This document shows, piece after piece, positions 18,002-27,273 of a stretch of 64,000 bases of DNA (positions are counted from its first letter, which is position 1; the number at the start of each line of letters is the position of its first letter). The stretch is from contig CALVQW010000004.1 of NCBI GenBank assembly GCA_944358385.1, forward strand, positions 1 through 64,000, given 5' to 3'. The notes under the pieces were generated by a model. That model made no database searches and was not told the DNA's origin. It saw only the letters and a program-made list of their open reading frames with translations. The position numbers and the translations under genes are program-made. Source of the stretch: an uncultured Clostridia bacterium. GTDB lineage: Bacteria; Bacillota; Clostridia; Christensenellales; CAG-917.

Positions 18002-19141
18002 ATGAAAAAACCGTACGTCGTTTTTTTACTTTTTATCTTCATCGTCATTTTGTCGGCGGCGACTCTTTCCGCTTGCGACGAAAAACACTCCCACGCAACG
18101 GAGATCGGATGCACCGTATCCGAGGATGACCGCGAGGTGATCCTCACCTACTCCTGCTCCTGCGGGGCGACCGCCTCGTCTCTCACCGCGGAGTTCACGG
18201 GACGGTCGGGCGAGACGACTGCTCTCCTCCCCGACGAAGACGGCATCGTGGGCTGCTACTCTCTCGCGGGAGAGTTCGACATCGCGGTAAAGCTCGACGG
18301 CACCGTACTTTGCGAGACGCATGCGGTGTTCAAACCCCTCTCCTACAACTCCGCCGTCGCGGGATACGATTACACCGAAGGATCGGAGATAGAACGCATC
18401 ACCTACCCCTCTTCAGTGGCGGGCGGAAACAAGCACGCAAATGTCGTCCTGCCTCCCGACTACGACGAGAGCAAACACTACCCCGTCCTCTACCTCCTCC
18501 ACGGGCTGAGCTGCGACGAGAATGCGTGGCTGGACGGAGTGTACGGCTTCTCCATGGGCGCACAGTACATCGTCGGGAACGCGCACTATTTCGACGGTGC
18601 GCCGGAGATGATCGTGGTGTGCGTCAACAGCCTCGTCAACGCCACGGAGACGGAGCCCGAATGGAGCATGCTCCCGCCCTCCGCTCCGCCCGAACTCGCC
18701 CAGACCTACGACCTCACGGGACGGGACATCGTGGAATGCCTCATGCCCTACATCAATTCCCACTACTCCACCCTCACCGACAAGCACAACACCGCGATAG
18801 CGGGATTCTCCATGGGCGGCAGAGAGGCGATGCTCACCGCGTTTGACTATCAGGACGTTTTCGGGAGCGTGGGAGCGTTCTCCTCCGCATCCTTCGGCGA
18901 AAACGTGGTGTCCTCCTCCACCTACGTCCCCGACTTCACCATCGACGAAGGCTCGGACGGTTTCGACTACGTGCAGATCACGGTGGGGATGCTGGACACC
19001 CTCCTCGGCGTGAGTGCGAACATCAGCGACAGGCTGGACGAGATAGGCGTGGAACACAAATACAACATCCTCCTCGGCTCGCACGATCCCTCGGTGTGGA
19101 ATTACGCATTGCAGACTTTTGTGCTGAAAATATTCAGATAA
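18002..19141 (+). CDS. Lipoprotein esterase (esterase D / feruloyl-esterase-like)
   Basis: Predicted surface-anchored serine esterase of the alpha/beta-hydrolase esterase family (PF00756-like). The first 25 residues are a lipoprotein signal (LFIFIVILSAATLSAC, lipid-bearing C25). A ~110-residue N-terminal region resembling a carbohydrate-binding or beta-sandwich module precedes the hydrolase domain, which has LYLLHGLS, the nucleophile elbow GFSMGG (S270) and a late His in LLGSHDPS. Members include acetylxylan and feruloyl esterases acting with XynZ-type xylanases; the substrate here is unproven. The ATG at 18002 heads a perfect signal peptide, although the ribosome binding site is weak. Confidence 0.82.
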   Translation: MKKPYVVFLLFIFIVILSAATLSACDEKHSHATEIGCTVSEDDREVILTYSCSCGATASSLTAEFTGRSGETTALLPDEDGIVGCYSLAGEFDIAVKLDGTVLCETHAVFKPLSYNSAVAGYDYTEGSEIERITYPSSVAGGNKHANVVLPPDYDESKHYPVLYLLHGLSCDENAWLDGVYGFSMGAQYIVGNAHYFDGAPEMIVVCVNSLVNATETEPEWSMLPPSAPPELAQTYDLTGRDIVECLMPYINSHYSTLTDKHNTAIAGFSMGGREAMLTAFDYQDVFGSVGAFSSASFGENVVSSSTYVPDFTIDEGSDGFDYVQITVGMLDTLLGVSANISDRLDEIGVEHKYNILLGSHDPSVWNYALQTFVLKIFR

Positions 19142-19176
19142 ACACCGCAATTGTGCAAAAATGCGCGCGGCGCAGC

Positions 19177-19222
19177 AAAACAAAGAGCGCGGAACTTCCC
19201 TCCGCGCTCTTCGTTTTGTTTT
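19177..19222. terminator. Bidirectional intrinsic terminator
   Basis: Eleven-base-pair stem AAGAGCGCGGA / TCCGCGCTCTT with A-rich left and T-rich right flanks, between the convergent esterase and alpha/beta-hydrolase genes. It serves both. Confidence 0.85.
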
Positions 19223-19261
19223 GAGTCGGACACCCCGTGCGGACGGCACGGGTGCGGTGTT

Positions 19262-20230
19262 TTACTTCTCGGAGGCAAGCACCTCGGAAAGCTCTGCCGA
19301 GAGTGTGGCACTCCACTTTTCGGGTTCCTCGATGTCGGGAGAGTGGGCTGAGTTCTCAAACCAGATCCACTTCTTTGCGGGGGCTTCCAGCGCGTCGAAC
19401 CACTCGCGCGCGATGGCGGAGGGGGTGTTGTAGTCGTGTCTGCCCTGCGTGATGATGACGGGGACGTCCAGACGTCTTATCCCGCTCAGCCGCTGTGCCA
19501 CCACGTCCGACCACATCACGTCCGTGAGATAGGTCGCGCCCTGCGCGTATTTCACGATGTCGCCGAGGGTGTATTCCTTTGTCCTCAAAAGGGGCATGAG
19601 CAGCCCTTTGACCAGCCCCTGTTTGCCGCCGTAGATCGCGCCGCCGTATCGGGAGAGGCAGTCGCGCTGAGTCATCATGCTCTTGTTGTCGGGGTAGACT
19701 CCGTCCACGGGCGCACCCTTTTCGAGTGCCGCAAGGGCTTTCTTATCCCCGCGCTTTCTCGCCTCTTCCAGGCAGAAGAGGTAGGAGCCTTCCTCGTTGC
19801 GGTCGCCATCCACGAACTGCCCTTCCCCGACATACGCCCAAAAAAGATCGGGACGCGCAGAGACTGCAAGCACGCCTATTATAGAACCCCAGCTATGTCC
19901 CACCGCCGCCACGGAGCGCACGCCGAACTTCCCTGCGAGATACTCGGCGAGGAATATGACGTCATCCACGTAATCGGACACCTTGGGGACGCTCTTTTTG
20001 ATGTCCGGGCGATAGCTCTTGCCGCTCCCGCGCTGATCCCAGCACACGAGGGTGAACTTCTCGGCGAGGTCGGAATGATATCTCAACACATTATGCCTGT
20101 CGCACACTCCGGGACCGCCGTGCAGGAAAAGCACCACGGGCAGCCCCTTTTTCGCCGCACGCACGCGTATGTTCTGCACATCGCCGTTGACTTCGATGTT
20201 TTCGGAATAATCCAGGACGTAATCGCTCAT
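19262..20230 (-). CDS. Alpha/beta hydrolase, proline iminopeptidase-like
   Basis: A 322-residue cytoplasmic serine hydrolase of the proline iminopeptidase (S33) type. It has the oxyanion motif HGGPG (37-41), WDQRGSGKS, the nucleophile elbow GHSWG (S113), the acid in TQGRHDYNT and the His in FENSAHSP. These are the marks of peptidases that release N-terminal proline, although many relatives act on other small substrates. Its ATG overlaps the stop of the upstream amidohydrolase gene by one base, so the two form a translationally coupled pair. Confidence 0.85.
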   Translation of the reverse strand: MSDYVLDYSENIEVNGDVQNIRVRAAKKGLPVVLFLHGGPGVCDRHNVLRYHSDLAEKFTLVCWDQRGSGKSYRPDIKKSVPKVSDYVDDVIFLAEYLAGKFGVRSVAAVGHSWGSIIGVLAVSARPDLFWAYVGEGQFVDGDRNEEGSYLFCLEEARKRGDKKALAALEKGAPVDGVYPDNKSMMTQRDCLSRYGGAIYGGKQGLVKGLLMPLLRTKEYTLGDIVKYAQGATYLTDVMWSDVVAQRLSGIRRLDVPVIITQGRHDYNTPSAIAREWFDALEAPAKKWIWFENSAHSPDIEEPEKWSATLSAELSEVLASEK

Positions 20231-21546
20231 CACAGCTCCTTCATCAGTCCGTCGAGGACGGATTCTATCTTCTTATTACGTTTGACGCGCGGTCTGTCAA
20301 TAAGTCTGCCGCCCGCAACGACGGCGACGGGATCGCGCAGAGTTTCGAGGTTTTGCACCGGATCCTCCGCCAGCACGAGAAGGTCGGCGCGCTTGCCCTT
20401 TTCCACCGAGCCGGTGACGTCCTGTCTGCCCACCGCGGTCGCGCCGCCCATGGTCGCCGCATATATCGCCGCCTTCGCGCCGAAGCCTCCCAGACGGGCA
20501 AAATAGACAAGCTCCCTCCACATCCCCGTCTGCGTGGAGAAGGGACAGGATGCGTCCGTGCCCATCGCCACCGTGATACCGTGGGCGTAAGCGTCCTTGA
20601 CGCACTGAGTCATCGCTTCCAGCACTATGCCGGAATTGAACCTGCGCACCTCGTCCAGCTTAGTGATCTCGGGCGGGAGTTTGTAGTAGGGATAGGCGGG
20701 AGTGTAAGTCGCCACCACCGCGCCGCCGCGTGCTTTAAGGGCGGCTGCCGCCTCCTCGCTCATATGCGCGCCGTGTTCCACGGTGTCTACGCCGTTCAAT
20801 GCCGCGATCTCCACCCCTTTGGGGCTTTGGATGTGCGCCGCCACCTTTTTGCCGAGGGAATGCGCCCTGTCGCACACCGCCTTCACCTGCTCCGCGGTCA
20901 TCTTCACCTCTCCGGGTTCGCCTTTCTTCTTGGCGTCCGTCACGCCGCCCGTGATGCATATCTTGATGAGGTCGGAGCCGTTGCCCGCATTGTGCGCCGC
21001 AAGCGACGCGAACTCCTCGGGTGCGGATGCGGTGACGGCAAAAGTCCCGTCTCCGTGTCCGCCGGGTGCGGTGATGGCAGGTCCGGACACGATGAGATCG
21101 AGTCCCGCCGCCTTGCCTTTACCCTTTTTCAGCGCGTCACGCACCGCAACGTCGGAGAAACGGAAGTCACCAAGCCCTCTCAGCGTGGTCACGCCGGAGT
21201 TAAGCTCCTGCGCGCAGGCGGAGGCGACCAGCATTTTCAACACTGCCATTCCGAGGGGGCTGTGGACGAGTTTCAGCACCAGCTTCTGCGCGCCGCCTCC
21301 CGAAATGACTTTGCTGGGCAATCCCGTCCCGAAAAGGTGCGCATGCGCGTTGACAAGTCCCGGCATGACGAATTTCCCCGTCGCGTCGTAGACTTCCCAA
21401 CCCGTCCTGTCTCCGCACGCGGGCTTTATGTCGGCTATCCTCCCCTCCTCGACAAAGATGTCCACGCCCTTCACGAGAGCGCAATCCGCCTTGACGTCCA
21501 CGAGGGTGCAATTTGCAAATACCGTCTTTTGTGCCTTAGCTTTCAC
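20230..21546 (-). CDS. Metal-dependent amidohydrolase (imidazolonepropionase/prolidase-like)
   Basis: A 438-residue metallo-dependent hydrolase. The family motifs are NAHAHLFG (metal ligands H68 and H70), AAHIQSP, VEHGAH and GTDASCPF (catalytic Asp). Relatives include imidazolonepropionase and Xaa-Pro or Xaa-Arg dipeptidases. Coupling to a proline iminopeptidase-like hydrolase suggests the two degrade a dipeptide or cyclic substrate, which is inference only. The start is GTG at 21546 behind AAAGGAG. Confidence 0.82.
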   Translation of the reverse strand: MKAKAQKTVFANCTLVDVKADCALVKGVDIFVEEGRIADIKPACGDRTGWEVYDATGKFVMPGLVNAHAHLFGTGLPSKVISGGGAQKLVLKLVHSPLGMAVLKMLVASACAQELNSGVTTLRGLGDFRFSDVAVRDALKKGKGKAAGLDLIVSGPAITAPGGHGDGTFAVTASAPEEFASLAAHNAGNGSDLIKICITGGVTDAKKKGEPGEVKMTAEQVKAVCDRAHSLGKKVAAHIQSPKGVEIAALNGVDTVEHGAHMSEEAAAALKARGGAVVATYTPAYPYYKLPPEITKLDEVRRFNSGIVLEAMTQCVKDAYAHGITVAMGTDASCPFSTQTGMWRELVYFARLGGFGAKAAIYAATMGGATAVGRQDVTGSVEKGKRADLLVLAEDPVQNLETLRDPVAVVAGGRLIDRPRVKRNKKIESVLDGLMKEL

Positions 21547-21593
21547 ATCGGCTCCTTTCGCGCGGCAAAGTTCCGCACCGTTTGTTTTTCTTT

Positions 21594-21621
21594 ATTATAC
21601 AACGCCCGCCCGAATGAGCAA
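21594..21621 (-). promoter_or_regulatory. Promoter of the amidohydrolase/hydrolase pair
   Basis: Minus strand TTGCTC (21616-21621), 16-base spacer, TATAAT (21594-21599), about 48 bases before the GTG start. Confidence 0.55.
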
Positions 21622-21723
21622 GCGTTTGAAAGGATATCTCTCACGCATACGCGCGCCCGCTCTCAGCCGCACGCACACTATATTTATATCTTTATTCATT
21701 TTTTTAAGGTAATTTTTTGCTTA

Positions 21724-21752
21724 TTGACACTTTTCTCCTCCGATGTTATAGT
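21724..21752 (+). promoter_or_regulatory. Promoter of the first GH18 cassette
   Basis: TTGACA (21724-21729), 17-base spacer, TATAGT (21747-21752). A 60-base untranslated region follows, which includes a hairpin at 21760-21789. Confidence 0.75.
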
Positions 21753-21759
21753 GTCCGCG

Positions 21760-21789
21760 GGGACGAAGGCTTGAGAACGCCTTTGTCCT
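21760..21789 (+). promoter_or_regulatory. 5'-UTR hairpin of the first GH18 gene
   Basis: GGACGAAGGC / GCCTTTGTCC, a 10-base-pair stem with one G-U pair. It is followed by TATTATATTTTC and then AGGGGG before the ATG. It could be a weak terminator or a stability element. Confidence 0.45.
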
Positions 21790-21811
21790 ATTATATTTTC
21801 AGGGGGCTTTT

Positions 21812-23344
21812 ATGCCGAAAAAGAGATTTTTGTTCCTGCTCGTCGCGGCGATGCTGACGGTGGCGTTCTGTCTGCCCGTTCTCGTTGCCTGCAACGACAA
21901 AGGCGCGGAGATCGCGGGAAAAGACGTGGAGAGACCGTCAGACATCTTCACCGACGACATCGACACCGTGGATTCCGAAAACCTTGCCGCATCGGCAAGC
22001 GTGACCACCGCGAGCGAGACCGAGACCTCCCCCAACCTCATAGACGGGGACGAGGACACCGCCTGGACTGCGGCGAACGCGACGGGAGAATACATCATCC
22101 TCTCCTTCGGGAAAGAGGTGACTTTCAACACCGTCGTGCTGCGTGAAAACGGCAATTACATCACGGGCTTCCGCTTCCAGCTCCCCGACGGCAACGGCGG
22201 CTGGCAGGAGTCCTTCTACCGTCAGGACAGGATGGAACGCTACCGCTACTGCGCGTTCGACACGGTGACGGCGGACAGCATCCGCATCGTCATCGACGGC
22301 GTGAACACGGGCAAGCAGATCTCCGTCGCGGAGGTGGAGGTCTACAACGTCGCGCAAAAGACGTATGAGGACGAGTTCAGAGTGTTCGCCTACTACAACG
22401 TGAACGACTACAAGTCCCCCGCTCTTGACAAGGATCAGCTCACCGCGCAGCTCGATGTCGTGACGGACATCATACTCTTTGAGTATGTCTATTGGGATCA
22501 GAACGGTGACCTCACCTTCACGCAGGAGGACAAGAACGCCGAGGACTACGATCCCGCTTCCACCGCATATCTTGAAAGCGTCATCGCCTTCATCAAGGAA
22601 TGCAACCCCGATGTCAGGATATGCCTCGACATCCTGCCCGGCGACAAAGCCGCGCACGGTCTGCCCGGCTGCACCGAGAACCTTGTCGCAAACATCGCCG
22701 CGCTTGCGAGGAAACTCGACATCGACGGCGTGGAATTTGACTGGGAGTACCCCACCAACACGGCGGAATGGGTGGCTTACGGCGATATGATGCTCGCCCT
22801 CAAAGAGGAGATAGGCGGCGAAGGGAGATATGTCTCCGTCGCGCTCTCCAACTTCAACGTCGGCTTCACCGCGGAGCAGATCGCGGGCATCGACTACGTG
22901 CAGATCATGGGCTACGACCGTTTCGACGTGGACGGCAACAACTCCTCCTTCCGCAGCGGCGCGTACCTTCCCATGCGCTATTTCATCAACCTCGGTTTCA
23001 AGCCCTCCCAGCTCGTCGCGGGCATGCCCGCCTATGGCAGACCGGACAACGAGACCGTGGGCGAGATCTGGACCAACTACAACTACGGCGAAGTGTGGGC
23101 GGACTCGGCTAAGACGCAGCAGTTCACCAAGTGGGACAACGTGCAGTATCTCGAATATGACGGTCAGCTGATAAAGGTGTTCGTCACGGGCGGCGCGATG
23201 GCTTACGACAAGACCGCATACGCTATCGAGCAGGACTTTGCGGGCGTCATGGTCTTCCGCAACCTCATCGACTATCCCGTGGAGGACGACCGCAGCGTCA
23301 TAGGCGCGATCGGCGACGCCATCGCGGACAGGATCGCGCAATAA
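21812..23344 (+). CDS. GH18 glycoside hydrolase lipoprotein with discoidin (F5/8-type) domain
   Basis: A 510-residue predicted surface lipoprotein (signal ending LPVLVAC, lipid Cys C27). Residues ~50-180 form a discoidin-type sugar-binding domain (ENLAASASVTTASETETSPN, DTAWTA, VAEVEVYNV). Residues ~188-500 are a GH18 chitinase/endo-N-acetylglucosaminidase barrel, with the catalytic motif DGVEFDWE (D305 to E312); the second Asp of the DGxDxDxE signature is Glu308 here, while the acid E312 is retained. It probably hydrolyses GlcNAc-containing glycans by substrate assistance. It is followed 12 bases later by a partner lipoprotein and has a paralogue at 24559. Confidence 0.88.
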   Translation: MPKKRFLFLLVAAMLTVAFCLPVLVACNDKGAEIAGKDVERPSDIFTDDIDTVDSENLAASASVTTASETETSPNLIDGDEDTAWTAANATGEYIILSFGKEVTFNTVVLRENGNYITGFRFQLPDGNGGWQESFYRQDRMERYRYCAFDTVTADSIRIVIDGVNTGKQISVAEVEVYNVAQKTYEDEFRVFAYYNVNDYKSPALDKDQLTAQLDVVTDIILFEYVYWDQNGDLTFTQEDKNAEDYDPASTAYLESVIAFIKECNPDVRICLDILPGDKAAHGLPGCTENLVANIAALARKLDIDGVEFDWEYPTNTAEWVAYGDMMLALKEEIGGEGRYVSVALSNFNVGFTAEQIAGIDYVQIMGYDRFDVDGNNSSFRSGAYLPMRYFINLGFKPSQLVAGMPAYGRPDNETVGEIWTNYNYGEVWADSAKTQQFTKWDNVQYLEYDGQLIKVFVTGGAMAYDKTAYAIEQDFAGVMVFRNLIDYPVEDDRSVIGAIGDAIADRIAQ

Positions 23345-23356
23345 GGAGGGTTCACT

Positions 23357-24349
23357 ATGAAAAAACGTAACGTTAAACTGCTTGTTGTCGCAACAGCACT
23401 CATCATCTGCCTCGCCCTCTCCGCCATAGCGTTCACCGCGTGCAACAAGGATATGCGCGTCTCCTACGCCGAGGCGCAGAAGAATTGGCAAGCCGCCGAA
23501 TACAAGATGGTCACGGACGAACTCGTCGTCTCCGCGGACGCCGGCGGCGAGAACTCCTCTCCCATCACCCTCACTCTGTCCGGCTACCGCGCTTATCTTG
23601 GCGAGGAGTGGGTGATGCACTACACCCTCATCCCCCAAGGGCTTGACGCCTTCCTGAACGGCTTTGTGGCGAGCCTCATTGAAAATTCGGGAGTGGACAT
23701 AGTCGTCAAGCGCACCGCGGACGGCATGTTGAACATCTCTCTTTCCGCCATCGGTATGCAGCTGCTCTCGACATCGGTGGCTGAGTCCGTCATCGGCGAC
23801 TATCTGCCCGTATTCGACTTTGCGGACAACACCTTCTACGATGCGGAAAGTCTGAGCGGCTCAGAGAACGGCAGTTTCTCGATAAGCGGTGACGATTCCA
23901 TCGCCTACATCCTCTATCAGATCGCGCCCATCCTCTCCAGGAATTTCGGGTTCGACCTTCTGCCCATGCTGGACGAGTGGCTCACCCTCGGCGACGTCAC
24001 GGGCAAAGTGACCTTCGCGGACGGCAACTTCGCCACCATGACCACCTCGCAGGATATAGAGGTGTACATCCCCGACGAGGACGCTCTCTTCCTCGCCTAC
24101 AACGTCGACAACTTCCCCGACCTCGTGCTTCAATTCTTTGAGGAAAAGAAGATCGACTTCAAGATCGACACAGGCGGCAGTCTCGGAGTTCTCACCGTCT
24201 CAATCAACTTCGCGGACGAGTTCGCGGACGGGATCAGGCTCTCGGCGAACGTCGCCTCACATGCGGAATACACCCTGCTCTCCTCGGATGCGACATTCGA
24301 CGGGATAGAGGCGGACTACGCCGCGGCTCACGCCTCCGCCAACGCGTAA
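23357..24349 (+). CDS. Partner lipoprotein of unknown function, copy 1
   Basis: A 330-residue predicted lipoprotein (signal ending AIAFTAC followed by NKD). The mature part has alternating hydrophobic/polar beta-rich sequence with no enzyme motif I recognise. It shares about 40% of positions with the protein at 26201, including YAxAKxxW near the N-terminus, NTFYD, GDVTGxVTFADGNFATMT and the ending YTxLSSDAT. It follows the GH18 gene by 12 bases with GGAGGG before the ATG, so the two are one operon. The pairing recurs in the next cassette, which suggests it acts with the glycosidase, for example in glycan binding. Confidence 0.75.
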   Translation: MKKRNVKLLVVATALIICLALSAIAFTACNKDMRVSYAEAQKNWQAAEYKMVTDELVVSADAGGENSSPITLTLSGYRAYLGEEWVMHYTLIPQGLDAFLNGFVASLIENSGVDIVVKRTADGMLNISLSAIGMQLLSTSVAESVIGDYLPVFDFADNTFYDAESLSGSENGSFSISGDDSIAYILYQIAPILSRNFGFDLLPMLDEWLTLGDVTGKVTFADGNFATMTTSQDIEVYIPDEDALFLAYNVDNFPDLVLQFFEEKKIDFKIDTGGSLGVLTVSINFADEFADGIRLSANVASHAEYTLLSSDATFDGIEADYAAAHASANA

Positions 24350-24366
24350 ACTTACGTCCAAACTTC

Positions 24367-24396
24367 GCGCGCACCTTCGGGTGCGCGCTTTTTTTT
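24367..24396 (+). terminator. Terminator of the first GH18 cassette
   Basis: Nine-base-pair stem GCGCGCACC-TTCG-GGTGCGCGC followed by eight T residues. Confidence 0.92.
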
Positions 24397-24489
24397 GTCC
24401 CGCCGTCTCCGCACTCTCTCCGCACCCTCCCTCCGCCCACTCAGAAGCAAAAATCAAGATAAAATTTACGACAGAATAAGTTTCCGTTC

Positions 24490-24518
24490 TTGTATCCGCG
24501 CGCGGCGCGTGTTATAAT
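24490..24518 (+). promoter_or_regulatory. Promoter of the second GH18 cassette
   Basis: TTGTAT (24490-24495), 17-base spacer, TATAAT (24513-24518), about 40 bases before the ATG. Confidence 0.7.
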
Positions 24519-24558
24519 CAAGTGACCGCATGTGCGGCATCGCTTTTGGGAGACAGTT

Positions 24559-26196
24559 ATGAGAAAGAAACCGACCGCTATTTTGACGGCTGCATTGCTC
24601 ATACTCATGCTTTGCGCGGGGCTGCTCCTCTCCGCCTGCAACGACAAAGCGGAGATAGGATCGATGGGCGTGGAGTCTTACCCCGACAAGTTCACCAACG
24701 ACCTCGACACCGTTGACGCCGAAAACCTCGCCGCGGGCGCGGACATTTCCGCGAGCAGCGAGACGGAGACCGCAGCAAATGTGCTGGACTGTGACACGGC
24801 GACTGCCTGGACTGCGGCGGCAACTTCGGGACAGTATCTCGACATCGCCTTCGAGCAGCCCGTGAGCATGAACACCGTCGTGTTGCGGGAGAACGGCAAC
24901 TACATCTCCGGTTTCGGCTTTGTCCTTCCGGACGAAAACGGAGAGTACCCCGAAGATATGCGCTCCGACTCCTTCTATCGCCAGCAGGACAGGATAGAAC
25001 GCTACCGCTACTGCACTTTCGAGAGGCTGGAGAACGTCACCGAGTTCCGCATCTGGTTCGGCGGGACGGACGCGGGCAAGGCTCTCTCGATTGCGGAAGT
25101 GGAAGTCTACGACGTCGCCGCAAAGGAGTATGACGGGGATTTCCGCGTGTTCAACTACTACTCCGCGGGCGACATGCAATACACGTCCCGCGAGGATCTG
25201 CTCGAAGATCTTTCCCACGACACCATCACGGACGTCATCCTGATATCCTTCGCGTTTTGGACGGAGGACGGTTCCGTCGTCTACGCCGACGCTCCCAAAG
25301 ACAGCGGCATGACGGGAGAGGAATATTACAACGCTTCCCTTGACAAAATGCGCGCCGCCGTAGACAAATATGAGGCAACAAGCGGCAGGAAAGTCAACAT
25401 CTGCATCGACTTCTACCCCAAGGACGTCAGCAAACACGGTTTGCCCGCGAACGAGGCGACTCTGGTTCAAAGCATAAAAAGCCTCATAGTGGACGACGAC
25501 CGCGTGGACGGCGTGGACATAGACTGGGAATATCCCACGAGTGCCTATGAGTGGAAGGTGTACGGCGACATGCTGGTGGAAGCGCGCAAAATGTTCGACG
25601 CGTCGGGCAAGGACAAGTATATCTCCCTCGCCCTTACCGCGGGCAGCGTCACCCTCACGCAGGAACACATCGACGCGGTGGATTTCGTGCAGATCATGGC
25701 TTACGACCGCTTCGACATAATGGACGGCAACCACTCCTCCTTCCGCAGCGGAGCGTACTCCTCCATGCGCTACTTCGTCAACATCGGCTTCAAGCCCTCC
25801 CAGCTCGTCCTCGGCATCCCTCTCTACGGCAGACCGACCAGCTGGGACACCGTGTGGACCAACTACGGCTACGGCGAGACGGTGTATTCCACGCAGAGCA
25901 AAGATCCCTACACCTATTGGGACAACACGCAGTGGCTTTACTACACGGGCACCAACCTCAGCGGCGTCTCTTATGACAACGAGTTCATGCAGGTGTGGGT
26001 GAACGGCGCGGCACTCATCGCGGACAAAACGGCATACGCCATCGAACAGGGCTTTGCGGGCATGATGCTCTGGCGGGAGTCCACGGACTACCCGTGGGAG
26101 GAACTTGACGACAACGGCATGCCCCTCAACGGTCTGAGAGCCATCAAGGAAACGGCAGCCGAGAGAATAGTAGGCTATGCGAACGAGGAGGTTTAA
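24559..26196 (+). CDS. GH18 glycoside hydrolase lipoprotein with discoidin domain, paralogue
   Basis: A 545-residue paralogue of the protein at 21812 with the same layout: lipoprotein signal (LLLSAC, C27), discoidin-like domain (~50-190) and GH18 barrel. Its catalytic motif DGVDIDWE (D317 to E324) is the complete GH18 signature, unlike the first copy. Conserved blocks such as MNTVVLRENGNYI, FVQIMAYDRFDI, SSFRSGAY and FVNIGFKPSQLV show recent common ancestry. The ATG at 24559 follows GGGAGA. It is expected to act on surface or host glycans outside the cell; specificity cannot be told. Confidence 0.9.
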   Translation: MRKKPTAILTAALLILMLCAGLLLSACNDKAEIGSMGVESYPDKFTNDLDTVDAENLAAGADISASSETETAANVLDCDTATAWTAAATSGQYLDIAFEQPVSMNTVVLRENGNYISGFGFVLPDENGEYPEDMRSDSFYRQQDRIERYRYCTFERLENVTEFRIWFGGTDAGKALSIAEVEVYDVAAKEYDGDFRVFNYYSAGDMQYTSREDLLEDLSHDTITDVILISFAFWTEDGSVVYADAPKDSGMTGEEYYNASLDKMRAAVDKYEATSGRKVNICIDFYPKDVSKHGLPANEATLVQSIKSLIVDDDRVDGVDIDWEYPTSAYEWKVYGDMLVEARKMFDASGKDKYISLALTAGSVTLTQEHIDAVDFVQIMAYDRFDIMDGNHSSFRSGAYSSMRYFVNIGFKPSQLVLGIPLYGRPTSWDTVWTNYGYGETVYSTQSKDPYTYWDNTQWLYYTGTNLSGVSYDNEFMQVWVNGAALIADKTAYAIEQGFAGMMLWRESTDYPWEELDDNGMPLNGLRAIKETAAERIVGYANEEV

Positions 26197-26200
26197 GCAT

Positions 26201-27175
26201 ATGAAACGCACTTTTAAAACCGTATTTGTGACATCTCTGCTTCTCGTGAGCCTCCTCGTCTCCGCCCTCGCGCTCACCGCCTGCAACAAGGATCTCACCG
26301 AGGAATACGCCTCCGCAAAGGCGGCGTGGGATGCCGCGCCCAACAAGATGACTTCGGACAGCGGCACGGTGAACCTCACCCTCGGCAGCGGCGAGAACGC
26401 CCTGGACGCCACCGTCACTCTGCAAGGCATACGCGTCTACATAGGCGACACTTTCTCCATACAATACGCCATCACCGCCACAGTGCCGGATGCCGAAAGG
26501 ATACACTCCGAAAACTCCACCTACTCCATCGCAAACATGCTCAAAGAAGGCATCACCCTCTATCTCGTCGCCGAGAAGGACGCGAGCGGCGTCATCGACT
26601 TTGAGCTGTATGCGGCAGAATTTCCCCTCTCCGTCGTCCTCAACTTCTCCGCCACCTTCACGGAGGAGGATATGCACGAGACCATCCCGGTGCTGGACCT
26701 TGCCGCCAACACTTTCTATGATCCCGAACACATGAGCGCGGACGGCAACTCCTACACCATCTCGGGCGACACCGCGCTGGATTGGATCCTGCAACAGCTC
26801 GCCCCCATCCTCGCCTACGGCGCGGGTTATGACATCATGCCCATGATATACGATTGGGTGGACTTCGGCGACGTCACGGGCGAGGTGACCTTCGCGGACG
26901 GCAACTTCGCCACCATGACCACCTCGCAGGACATCACGGGGTTCATGCCCATGGAGGACGCGGAGTTTTTGATCTACAATCTTGAGTTCTTCCCCATGAT
27001 GCTGAAAAACCTGTTTGAGAAAAAGACCGTCCGCTTCCCCATTGGCAATAAAGTGCTGGAACTCGACTTTTCCGACATCATCACGGACGGGATCCGCATA
27101 GAGGGCAACGTCTCGACATCCGCGCAATACACCATCCTCTCCTCCGACGCCACCATGGAGGACATCTTGGGCTAG
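26201..27175 (+). CDS. Partner lipoprotein of unknown function, copy 2
   Basis: A 324-residue predicted lipoprotein (signal ALALTAC then NKD), paralogous to the protein at 23357. Shared landmarks are the N-terminal YASAKAAW, LAANTFYD, TISGDTAL, the block GDVTGEVTFADGNFATMT with TSQDI, and YTILSSDAT at the end. Function is unknown. The ATG at 26201 lies four bases after the GH18 stop, and its GAGGAGG site is embedded in the last codons of that gene, so the two are tightly coupled. Confidence 0.75.
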   Translation: MKRTFKTVFVTSLLLVSLLVSALALTACNKDLTEEYASAKAAWDAAPNKMTSDSGTVNLTLGSGENALDATVTLQGIRVYIGDTFSIQYAITATVPDAERIHSENSTYSIANMLKEGITLYLVAEKDASGVIDFELYAAEFPLSVVLNFSATFTEEDMHETIPVLDLAANTFYDPEHMSADGNSYTISGDTALDWILQQLAPILAYGAGYDIMPMIYDWVDFGDVTGEVTFADGNFATMTTSQDITGFMPMEDAEFLIYNLEFFPMMLKNLFEKKTVRFPIGNKVLELDFSDIITDGIRIEGNVSTSAQYTILSSDATMEDILG

Positions 27176-27193
27176 ACACCCCGGCTTTCTTCC

Positions 27194-27222
27194 GCCGCCT
27201 CTGCGGAGGCGGCTTTTCTTTT
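27194..27222 (+). terminator. Terminator of the second GH18 cassette
   Basis: GCCGCCTC-TGCG-GAGGCGGC (27194-27213) followed by TTTTCTTTT. Confidence 0.9.
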
Positions 27223-27244
27223 CCCGCGCAAAAATTCACCTGTG

Positions 27245-27273
27245 TTGAACATCCCGCGCATTTGTTTTACAAT
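27245..27273 (+). promoter_or_regulatory. Promoter of the decayed small gene
   Basis: TTGAAC (27245-27250), 17-base spacer, TACAAT (27268-27273). A palindrome (GCGATGCCG...CGGCATacATCGC, 27287-27310) lies just downstream and may be an operator. Confidence 0.55.
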
